From NCBI GenBank assembly GCA_935421135.1, contig OW285196.1, positions 12,707,001-12,771,000 of the forward strand: a stretch of DNA of 64,000 nucleotides, given 5' to 3'. Shown here piece by piece: positions 33,401 through 45,400 of the stretch; position 1 is the first letter of the stretch, and each line of letters opens with the position of its first letter. The position numbers were made by a program, and so were the translations under genes. The notes below the pieces were generated by a model, which searched no databases, had not been told where the DNA came from, and was given only the letters and a program-made list of their open reading frames with translations. The DNA comes from Bugulina stolonifera. Lineage: Eukaryota > Bryozoa > Gymnolaemata > Cheilostomatida > Bugulidae.

Positions 33401-36400
33401 CGATGCATCCCGATGTGAATCCGAAGCTTCCCGATGCATCCCGATGTGATTCCGAAGCTTCCCGATGCATCCCGATGTGATTCCGAAGCTTCCCGATGCA
33501 TCCCGATGTGATTCCGAAGCTTCCCGATGCATCCCGATGTGATTCCGAAGCTTCCCGATGCATCCCGATGCATCCCGATGTGAATTGACACATCGGGATG
33601 CATCGGGAAGCTTCGGAATCACATCGGGATGCATCGGGATGCATCGGGAAGCTTCGGAATCACATCGGGATGCATCGGGAAGCTTCGGATTCACATCGGG
33701 ATGCATCGGGAAGCTTCGGAATCACATCGGGAAGCTTCGGAATCACATCGGGATGCATCGGGAGGCTTCGGATTCACATCGGGGTGCATCGGGAGGCTTC
33801 GGATTCACATCGGGGTGCATCGGGAGGCTTCGGATTCACATCGGGGTGCATCGGGAGGCTTCGGATTCACATCGGGGTGCATCGGGAGGCTTCGGATTCA
33901 CATCGGGAGGCTTCGGATTCACATCGGGGTGGGGAAATGGTTAGACTCCGCCCACTGAATACTACTATTTAAGGTATAAGTTTCTCACTCTAGCAGTATG
34001 AACAATCAGCCTCTAGTCAACAGAGTGAGAGTAAACAGAGACAGCTACCTACTAGTCAGTGCCTGATCAGAGATGTCAACAAGTAGAACATAAGGTTAGT
34101 GTTAAATGGAGTAATTGGCAGCAATTGTGAAGTGTTTATTGTATAAAATGCTATCAAGCTAAAAAATAACTCACACCCTACTACTATATATTTTTATAGG
34201 GAGGCTAAACAATTTAATATATTACATTATAGTCCCACCCCAGTGGAACTCGGAATGGGCGGCGGGCCGCTGCCTAGTCGCTTGGCCCGGTGGGTACGGG
34301 GCACCGGCGTCGCCTCCACGTGTACGGTCGGCGCCGCACGCAACGTGGGCGGACGCGGCTTGACCGCCTCAAACGATTGGTCGTTCGGGTGAGTGGGGGT
34401 TGCGGGGGGGAGGGTGGGCGGCGGTGGAGGAGGGGTGGCGGTGATGACGGTGATGGCGGCGGCGGCGGCGGCGGTGGTGGTGGTGGTGGTGGCGGCGGCG
34501 GCGGCGGTGGCGGTGGTGGTGGTGGCGGCGGTGGTGGTGGTGGCGGTGGTGGGGGCGGCGGGGGGGGCGGCGGCGGTGGTGAGGGCGGTGGTGGTGGCGG
34601 CGGCGGCGGCGGTGGTGAGGGCGGCGGTGGCGGCGGCGGCGACGGCGGTGGCGCGGACGGGACGAGGGCGGTGGCGGGGAGGAGGGAGGAGTGGGAGGTG
34701 GGGGAGGGGGAGGGGAGGAGGGTGGGAAGGAGGAAGGGAAGGGGTCGTGGCCGGGTTCGGGGTCAAGTGTGCAAATGTTTTTTCGACCAATCAGAAGGGG
34801 GGATTTTGGGGTGACCTTGGCAAGGTCGTGTGCAAAATTTTTGTGCTCTTCTGTGATTGGTTGAAATCGGAAATACCGGCTTGTGATTGGTTGAAAACAG
34901 GGGTCAATGAGTGCGTGTCTGTCTAGAAGTGCACTGACTATACTACTGGTGCGGGACCAAACAATAAGTGAGATAGCTTTCCTTTTTGGATTAATTTCGG
35001 ACCAGTACCCAGCCTGATTGCTTCAACCGAAAATATGGGAAATCTCAGTTTTTTTCAAAAATATACAAGTAGTACTGCAGTACTGCACTCAATTGGCTAA
35101 AGATGTCATAACAGAACCTGAGCCTAACACCAGACTGCTGGAAACCAGGGGGAGAAGAAAAAAATTTAGAATATTCGACAAACATTCTTTCCTCACTTGA
35201 GTTGTTGCAATTGGAGGAGGAACAAGTATGCTTGACACTGACTCAGTAAAGTAAAATAAAAATGTGGATTTCTCAACAGATATTGTTGATAATGTGGCGG
35301 GTGGTTAAAGGTCCCCTCCCTATCTATTAACAAGAATGCCGTAGAGTGTTGCTAGGCATAATTCCAAGGCTGATAATAGATCAAGGATGTATCATTTAAA
35401 CCAACAATTTATGCAACACCAAAATAGATGTTAAATCATTCATGACTAGATGAGTTGGTAACTTTATGTAAACAGATGGCGCTCGCCCATTAAATATGCA
35501 GGAATTTACAGTTTTCAAAAGGTTTCACTTCACTGTTGCTATAGCAATGCAGATTGGTCTAATGTCAATATTTTTGAAAATGCCAGTATTACATTATATA
35601 CTATGCAACATTAAAATTGGTAAAGCTTTGGAAGTATAGACTGTGCTCTTTAGACTCCAACAAGTTTTACAAAATGTGAGGTCTACAGTCTAAAACTTTT
35701 TGCTGCCTAATGAGCAATACATATTCACCTCTGCATTGTGAAACATCTGCTGGCTCGACTGTTGTGGAAATGAGTCGCCATATATTGGCCGAATAGACAG
35801 GTGTATCTGAACCTATTCACCACCACCATGAATAATACAAATGACTAAATATTCATCAATCCATTCCACACTTAGACAGACACATCTGGCAGACTCATAA
35901 ATATTTAGTTCCAGTATCGGTGGCCACAACTATTGGAGGAATCTTAACCCTCTATACTATACAGGAAATCAAAGTTCTGGCTGTACAGATCATTGCACAA
36001 AGACTCCTCTGGATACAGATGTAACCAGAAAATAAATGGTGAAGCCAACCACAGTCTATTTTGCAGAAGAATGACATTGGTGAATCATTCGCTAGTACAG
36101 CTACTTAATACAAGTACACTCATCTCGATAAAGCTGAGTAACATATTAATATTTCCTACTATTGGTGTTGGCATGCCAAATAAGTGAAGGCTATAGGTAT
36201 ATGCTTGACACATCACACTTTAAATGGAAATTTTATGTAAATAAACATTTGTTTCATAATAAAAGTGATGTCCGCAGAGGAAATATATAATGATAATTGC
36301 ATTGTATGCATATTTCTACTCCAAATATTATGCTGTAGAGACTGACTGCCGTTTGTTTTGCACAGACAACAATTTTTGCAACATTCTCTAGTAATCTACC

Positions 36401-39400
36401 TTCTTTGTCAGCAATAATGATGATGCAGTTTTATTATTAGGTTTTGCCTACTAGCTTACATCATAGTCATTGCTCACATACATGTACAAGCTATGCACGT
36501 AAAAGCTGAGACTACAGTACAGGGAATCTCAGGCTAAGATAGGTATATATATGATGACCAACGAGACTCTGGGAGTTGTATGCATCGGTATGTTGTTTGC
36601 TGCAGCTCTCTACCCTTTAAAGTGTAAATCCTCAACGTTGGAAACATCTAACGCTAAAATGCTACTGAACTGATGGGTATGTGATATTAAGGCAACGTCT
36701 AGTACTAACACAATGCTTTTATTTTGACTAAATTTAACTCGATTTGCATTTCGGGGTCACAATCTAAAAATATAACCAAGTGGGTAACTGAACTCCTAAC
36801 ACCAAAGATATGCATAAGATTATATACTCAAGATAAACAAATGAGTGACCTAGAATAGACCTGGGACCTGGGATTAACTTAAACCCACTAGTTTCATTCA
36901 TTTAAATATAATATTGTATAATTTTTTGCATTAATCATTTGCTTAGTAATTAACAGTTAAATTAGTTGGTTAGTATGGTTTGTAACAATGGGGATGAGAT
37001 GTACCTAGGTAATACACAAGCTATCAGCCATGACCTACATAGCTACCAGTGCGTGTGGTCACAGATAATCTGTGTGTATAGTAGATCATAATCCAAGGTT
37101 AATCCCTCTACTACTCAATTTGTGCTATATAAAAATAGGTGCAATTAATAATTATATTATAAGTATAATATAGTATATAATATATAATGTAGTATATAAT
37201 ATAGTTATATTATAAGTATAATATAGTATATAATATATAATATAGTATATAATATATAATATAGTATATAATATATAATATAGTATATAATATATAATAT
37301 AGTATATAATATAGTATATAATATATAATATAGTATATAATATATAATATAGTATATAATATAGTTATATTATAAGTATAATATTTCAGTTGGGTTCACC
37401 AGTTGGTATTATAGACATGTATATTATTATAATAGTCAGCTCTATTTTAATGCAAGTGCACTAATGTTTGTTATTTTTATGTAATACCGTACACCCCTTG
37501 GAATTAGTTTTGTTATACAATATTACATAACCGTAGGTCACTTACATGTTCTCTCAAACAATGTCAACTTTGAAAGTGTGTTACATGACTGTACTTTGAA
37601 ACAATCTGTGTTGTACTTTCAAGATAAACCATAGGATGGTATTTTGCTAAGATACATGTAGAATGCAACAAGTGAGACGGAGAAATAAATTATATCTTAG
37701 TGCCAATCTATCTTGTTTTGTAAATAAGTTTAATACTATATGAACTTTGATGTGGGGATATTCGCTTTATTAACATGACTGTTGCAACTATCAATAAAGT
37801 AGCAATAAATTTGACGATTACTTCATGTTGAATCAAGATACGAAGTCGGAGCAAAAACAAATGGTGGTGGTAGTAGTGGTTCCAGTAATGCCACTGTAAG
37901 GTGGTGGTAGTAGCGGTTCCCATAGTGCCACTGTAGGGTGGTGGTAGTAGCGGTTCCAGTAATGCCACTGTAAGGTGGTGGTAGTAGCGGTTCCAGTAAT
38001 GCCACTGTAAGGTGGTGGTAGTAGCGGTTCCAGTAATGCCACTGTAGAGTGGTGGTAGTAGCGGTTCCAGTAATGCCACTGTAGGGTGGTGGTAGTAGCG
38101 GTTCCAGCAGATACAGTTGCATGGGCCACTATACTATTCCACATGCATAATTTAGCATGAAAACATATTCATCATTCCCAGATGTGAATCTATCCGGTTA
38201 CATCAGTTATAGAATGGTCAGTGGATTGTAAATAGTATCAAGTAATCAGGCAATAGTGAGTACGTAGCTGCATCTATTATCAGATATGCAGCACTACAGA
38301 TACATGTATCGGTTCTCTGTCTTAGATATTTACGTCTAATTACTACATTATACATGTACATCAGTGTTTTGGGATTAAGAGATGAAACACCATTGGGAAG
38401 TTGCATAATGAATAATTTCCAAAGTTTTTTTGCCAATACAGGAATGAGTCAGAGCTCAATGGACAAACGGTTTATTCAGCACCCCAACTCTTCCAGCGAG
38501 ATTTACCCAAACACAGCGTGGCGTCAGTAACTACAGAATGTGGATAGAAACTAACTCAAATGGTGACTAAACAAACCGATTTTAAGTTTAGTACTAATAA
38601 TTGAGTAAATGGAATAAAGGGGAATTGACCAGCAACTTTCGTTCATGCACAATGTTTGCTGCAGTTGGGCATCACAAAAAGTTATTGGGGTCTAAATACG
38701 TGTAAAATAGTCGCTATTGAGTGCAAAATGTAAAGGAGATTAAGGTTAAGCTTATCAGCTCCAGTTATCAGTACCAGAACCACTGCCAGGGGTTCCATTT
38801 TTTGAACAGAATTAGAATAAAATTGAGCCACTTGAGTAATGAATTGCTTCGCTACTTCATTATTGTCAGGGTGTCTGTACACTCTCCAAATCCCTCATCA
38901 AGTTCGAGATGATACTTGTTTGTTTGGATTTATCGTTGCTTTCACCTAATGAAAGTGGGGAAGGGGGGATGAATCTGACTATAGTTTAGTCATTTTAATC
39001 TGATGGCCACAATTTGTCCTATCCAATACCGGCATGGATTCCAAGAAATACGGCTTAACACCGTGAGCTACACACACTGTATTAATCCAGTGAATTGTTG
39101 TGGTATACTTCATGTTCAGCTTTGGTAGCCAAAGGAGTAACAGGTGTGGGGCTAATTCAAGCACTGCATAGATTGATGGCAAATGTCCAGCGACCAGAAT
39201 AGCGGATGCAACTCTAAATTGTTATGGTCCTACATGTAGGTCACATGGCTTCCTTTAGTGGATGAGAATAGCCAGGGAAACCCTGTCAACACCATTTCAT
39301 ACTTTGAGACCAAAGTGAGGCTTGCTTTTTTAAAGACCTGGCTTTTGCTCTGTAGGAGAAGATTCCCTCCGAATGTAAGATGGCAAAGTCAGTCTATGGC

Positions 39401-42400
39401 ATGGGCAACCACTGGAAACCTCTTTCCAAGTGCGTATATGGATTTCATATTTATTACTTGTTGCTTCAGGTTGGCCTATGACCTCCTCAAAGGTCTCATA
39501 TGTGAAGTGAGAGGAATTCTTATGTGACATTGGAAAGAATGCATGTCATAGCAGTTCGCAACTGCAGTGTCACAGACTAGCATTATATTCATTATTATAA
39601 GTGTACTTAGACTGGGAATTAGAGTATAATAGTATTTCACCAGTTTACAGATTATACTATTATGTTGGAACCCCATCTATAATCATTAACATACATTTCG
39701 CCTGATGACAATTGATATCATTTGAAAATCAGGGTGGAGTTAAGTTTATAACACATGCTATTAATCATTGAGAACAAGTAACACCAGTAGGTTATATTAT
39801 AGATACTAAATAGGTGTGCGTTATGTCATGCCTTGTGCCATCTTGTGCTGTATCTCTCTCCTCAACGCAGAAGTAGTTGTGCCGCAAACTACTCCCCAAC
39901 TTGTGAAGTTCTGACCCGCATGAGAAAGCACCCATATAGCCAACCGCTTTTATTACTAAATAGCCATTACTTTGAGTGGTAATATTTGCGGCCCACACAT
40001 ATAGCTTGAAGCGATCCATATTAGACTCGAACATCAAAGGTTTCCAGTCGGGATATCAACTACAGCTGTGAAACAGGCCACTGTGATACACTGCAGTCTC
40101 AGTTTGTCGTTACACACGACTGCGTGCCACAGTATTACTGCAGTCCACCTCTAATCAGGTTAGTTGGTTTGCAGCGAGACCAGACCGCATTCAACAGAGG
40201 GCATTAGTTGTTAGTTCGTTGACACTTCAGTCACTCAACTATTAATTATTAAAAATTTTCAAATGTACTTGTTCATTAAAATACTTTTGTTAATGTGCAC
40301 TTTATTTGTTATGTTAATTAACACTAACCAGATACCATCATTGGTGGTCTGACCTAGATGTGCATATCACCTGGTAATTCTAAAGTAGACAGTGATGGAG
40401 GTCTGTAAGAGCATTCATCAGCGGTGTCAGTTGTGGTGCTGTAACATAGAGCCATGCACTCACCTGTTATGTTAAAACCCATCTCTCGATTCCAAAATCC
40501 AAGTACTTGTCTCAGTTCATTCTCTCTTCTCAATACCACAGATTTTACTACTGGGAGTACGCTGATTCTGTCTTTCTCTGCTTCCCCCTGCAACAATTGA
40601 TCATACGTTGCATTCACTCTGCTTGGCCAACCTCGTGCTTACAGTCTGGTGCAGATGTTCAAACAGTAAATGAGATCGATTAACTTGCTTAGGTTGGAAG
40701 AAAGCAAAGAAGACCGACGGTGAAATAGAAATTAGGCTATATTTACTTTCTGTTAGAAGGATCAGTGTGTTCATAGCAAGGTAACGTGTGATAGAATGTC
40801 TACAAACTATACCACAGCTGGTATGTTGTCAATTGGTATATCAAAGGGAAGTCATTAACATAATAAATTGCTCATATTATCTGTTATACCCTCTAAATTA
40901 GAGAAAATTCAGACGCTTCACAGTGAGCTGGCTAGGACTCTACTTCCACTCAATATATCAAAATTTGAATCATAGTAATATTACGAATCCATCTTGGGAT
41001 TTTTCTTCTTGAGAATCTAAACATTCCAAAAAGAGAAATCCAGGAGGCATTCCAGCAGAACTGCTGTACTTTTATAGTTACAACAGATAGGCAGTCTGAA
41101 CAAATCTGAAAGCTGAGTAGACAGTGTTGGAGAGGAGCTATCTGTACACCATATAACCACTGTTATATCCAGTCACAGCCAGTTACAGGTTCTAATGCAA
41201 CAATATTATACCTAATCCATCTTCACCAGTTAATGAAGAAGGTGTTTATGTAGGTAAACAAAAGGCTTGATACTTTAATCACTTCAATAAATTACACGTT
41301 TATTATCCTCTGCGACCACTTAATCTGCTAACATAGATAATTACTTCTCTGCTCAGCAGTTTTTTTTTATATTGAGTAAAATTCAGTAAAGTTAAATTTG
41401 CTATGAAATTAATGTATGTTAAATTAAACTAAATTTTTTGTTCGATTTTATCAAATATGCGTAGGTAGAGAAAAATTTAATTAAATTGTTTAATTTTACT
41501 TCCCACTGAACATTTACATAATGTACATCAGTGTATAATTTTACATTACATGTACATGAAGTTTCTCAAAGCAGTAGAAGTTGTTTCCCCGTGCTACTGC
41601 CAAAGCTTGCAGCCACATATTTGCTTTCTAGGTGTCAGCATGAAAAACCATAGTGAAAGCAATCTTTGATCTCGGCTAATAGCATCATAAGTACTAGTAA
41701 TAAAACAGTTCTTAAAGAATACAATGAATGGTTTCTCGAAATTGAAAATAAAACTTGAGGAAATTAAAATTTAAATCACTGGTCATGATCCATAGGCACC
41801 AGCTAGACTGGGAGTTATTCTGATGTAAGACTATAAAGGAAAGACATTGCTTGTGTTAATAGAGAAATAAAATCATTACACTTTAGATTTCACTTAATAA
41901 CACTTGACAGTTTACTGCTTGCAACGTCTTAACAGCTGCCTTGTAGTGCGCAACAATTAACTCTACGCATTATCTACAGTATTAACCAGTGCTCCTTATA
42001 TACTATATTTTGCTGTTTGGGGGTTGTACAATCCTCACCATAAATCTGAAAGGTTGTACTTGATAGCACTTTACCACCTCCATAGATTTTAGTATGATTG
42101 CTGCTGACATAGGTTTGGATTGAAGGATAAGAGAAAAGAAAACCAGCAAAATAATCACAGGTCTACAAGGATCTTGCTATCGTTGACAAAAAGCGATAAA
42201 AATAGTATCAACACAATATGAATTACTACAGTTTGTGAAATTCATACACAGATTTCACGTTTCCTGTTTTACAAGCTCCATTGAAATTTATATATATATA
42301 CAATGTATATATAATTATTGTATATATTTGATTGGTATGACACAATGAAAAGAGCTCTGGAGTCTAGACGACAGCGTAGGACAAAATGTGACCTGGTCTA

Positions 42401-45400
42401 AATATTGTATACGAACATACATGAAACGCAGGTATACATGAAAAATGGAATTTCTGAAGCTATAAACTGGAGATTGGAACTCTACTATCCAACATACACA
42501 TTATGTTATGGTTTACATACATGTATGGTTATTTGGGTTGCCTCTCTATTTAGCAGTAGAATTCTGCAGACTAGAATCACACTTACCTCTGAGATAAAAT
42601 ATGAAAGTGTACGTCTATATGGTAGTAACTACTACTGCTGCCACTGAATGTACTGCTGCTTTATCAAGTGTTTGAACTGTTTTGTAGGAAATAACAAAAC
42701 TTCTAACTGTAATGAGAAGCTTTCAAACTGTAATTCACAGCAAACTTTGTGTCGAGTTGCCAAGAGGGTTGAAATGTAAGTGAATTGCTACCTGAGAATG
42801 GATTTGGAGTCAAGAGGATAGCTTTAGTTTCCTCTCTGAACAAGATAAACAGAGAGGGTGGCTATTTAACCCGTACCTTATCATAATGAATTACATTTTG
42901 AGATTTAGTGTAAAATGAGATACGCCTCACTACCCAAATGGTGTGGTTCATTTCCTTTTTATATTTTATGTGAATGAAGAAAGGCAAAGTGGATGGATAC
43001 GTCATGTTAAGAGAGTGAAACAAGAGTAGAGTCAAGCTGTCAATACTCTCACCTCTTCTGTCAATAAATTAAATTTGATAGTCACTCAGACGTACGTAAC
43101 TAATGCAGAGGAATTTCTATAGAATATATAATGATGGGCCTGAGAGAACACCTTGGATATAGACGAGTTAGTGGAGATGTTATGTATAGATGTAAGATCT
43201 TGATACAATAAAAATAATGCTGGATAGAATATCAGCTCTGATGCCGGGTTTATATGTTTCCTGTTACTGGGAATAGATTTGTTGCTTTACTGACTTGCAC
43301 ATTGCTAATTAGTCCTATTATAATCTTTTAGCCTCTTACAGACCAATATGTAACAGGTTACTGAAACTGCACCCCCCCCTCGTCTTATTGTGTACTGATA
43401 ACAGTGCCCAGGCTATGCTTGAAACCAGGATTCTCCGGCAAACAACGGCAAAAAAGGTATCTCACAATGATATCTGCATATGAGTTTAGGCTATATAGGC
43501 TACTGGTGAATCTACAGTATACAATCATGTAGTATCAAGTTAACCTAAATGTAGCTGACATGCTATACATTATACACTGAACGCTGTGATAATAATGTTG
43601 GAAACAAAAACTGGTAGAGCACCTGCCAGCCCTTTCATAGTTCAAGCCGTTCACAGCAGTACCAGAGAGCAAGAAAGTCAAACAGATATTCATAGGGGTT
43701 GGAGAAGAGAATTTTTGACAATGACAATGCTCATATACAGTAAATGTACAATTTATACAATAATATAATAATAGGCATATTAGTCATACTGTGATTTCGC
43801 TCTATTTTTCCGAACGTAAATGTTTTCTCCCTCCTGTCTTCCAGGTAAACACTTATATCTGGCTAGCTCAACAAGACTTCATATATCTGTTGATTGTATT
43901 AGTCATGGAGGAAGTTTTATGAAGGATGGACATTATTTTATCCAAATGATAATTTAGGAAGTTCAAACAGAGCTGAAGGTCTGCTGTGAAACAGACGACT
44001 GGCGGTGAAGTAGGTACAATAAAAGTTTTTTATTCCAGAATATGGCTGTGGCGCAACAATAGCGTACATTATACTCTAGGCTATTACTTTAATGTGCTAT
44101 TCCGCCCACTGTATTCTCTTGTTTACTGATGATCCAATCAACTGGAACCAGTTTGTTTACCAATCGTAAATGTTCACATGGTGTTATATGTTAAGTAAAT
44201 CAAATGAGTAAACGCCTGTGTTTCTCAAAATTTCACTCCAAAATTTCTATAAGAAATAATGGATTGTAATTTAATATGTATTGAACTAAGGCTAATTTGA
44301 GAAATAGAGCTATCATCTGATTATGGCAGTGATACAGATAAACGAGAGGATTACCATGAAGTGAGTGTAATGGCTAATGATAATTAATCTATATTCAATG
44401 GATGTAAAGTATAACAGAAAGGATGCACAATCTTTTGCGGTGAACTACTGTGTACAGAAGCACTTCTTGTGAGAAAGGGATCTTCATTGACCCAGAGTAC
44501 GTGTGAAGCGCCCACTAAATATTGCAACAGTATTTTGAAATTCGGCATGAAATTAGTTCCCCGTAAACAACGTAGTGGGAAGTATCCAAACTTGACCAGC
44601 TGCAGCGGTTTTACAGATTTAGGCAAAAACTAGGCACTATTTGGCTGCGCCGCCAAAAACTTTAGGCAAATCCAGGGTGATACTAATGTAACACTGTGTT
44701 AGTTAACACCACATCACACTTGACCAGCTAATTTGCAATCATTTCACTTTCCGCCATTGCTAGTCACGTCTTTGTCTCAACACTGTCTTTCAGTGACCAA
44801 TCAAAGTGGTATTATGACAGAGAGACGAGAGTGAAATACAATAACGTATGTAGTTCGGTGCTGGCTGAGAGTTTCAACTTCAACTTCAATCTGTAGTTAT
44901 CATTGCTCATCAACAGCTGCAGACGACATATTTAGTAACAAGGAGAACATAGTGGATTTTCATGCTAACAAAAGCCGATAGTAAAGCATTACACATTTCA
45001 TACGTAATAATATGGTAGTATAATTCTATGAACAATAGAGAAACATAGGCAGCTCATTGATTAATAGAGATATCCATCAAAATTCTAAAAGGTTTATTGC
45101 GGTAAATTGGTAAATTAAACGAACCAACCTAGTTGCAAAACATTTTAAAATGAAATTGTATAAATTTTGTTCGTTTACTTCTCTAGGTTGTCATTTGAGC
45201 TGCACTTCAATGTCCACACACCATATCCTATTAAAAGTTTAAATCCTTCGACAACATGATTCATTCTTTTTTAATTATTGGGTTATTTAGTAGGGTGGGG
45301 CCTTTTTAATCTTTACTTTCTCAACTGTATTTAAATATTCAAATCCGTATTACCAAGAATTGAGATCTTTTTAAAATCTGGGCTCTAGGAGCTCGTGTAA

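Larger units (their letters stand above)
24068..34947 (+). mobile_element. Polinton/Maverick DNA element, complete, lacking polymerase B
   Basis: 10,880 bp between GGTGCG duplications, with 721-bp inverted repeats starting 5'-AGTAGTATAG. Genes on plus: 442-aa coiled-coil protein, membrane protein, packaging ATPase, a small hydrophobic-tailed protein, a basic protein, chromodomain integrase, penton-like protein, pVI/pX-like protein, major capsid-like protein, adenain-type protease. On minus: an 86-aa protein. All reading frames are open. The capsid genes, ATPase, protease and integrase are the known Polinton core; the usual protein-primed DNA polymerase B (roughly 1000 residues or more) is absent and no unassigned stretch could hold it. 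Typical Polintons are 15-20 kb, so this is a short form. It lies antisense in a receptor intron. Confidence 0.95.
34954..40463. other. Receptor-gene intron, right of the Polinton
   Basis: AT-rich intron. I saw no exon or further mobile element with ends. It holds the AT repeat at 37148-37385 and the 37-bp minisatellite at 37858-38108. Confidence 0.55.

Noticed and set aside
33187..33927. CRISPR-like array because of the roughly 30-bp unit
   Set aside because: Units are contiguous without spacers and the setting is an animal genome.
33033..33972. Several frames of 100-200 codons on both strands across the palindrome
   Set aside because: Period 31 leaves all frames open; no domain and strongly symmetrical.
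34227..34926. Same frames in the right TIR
   Set aside because: Mirror of the left TIR; composition only.
37708..38144. Minus-strand frames rich in LLPPPYSG and TTTTLQWHYW
   Set aside because: 37-bp repeat read in three frames.
41385..41520. Possible small MITE with imperfect AAGTAAAATTAAA-type ends
   Set aside because: Inverted match is weak in an AT-rich tract and no target duplication was seen.
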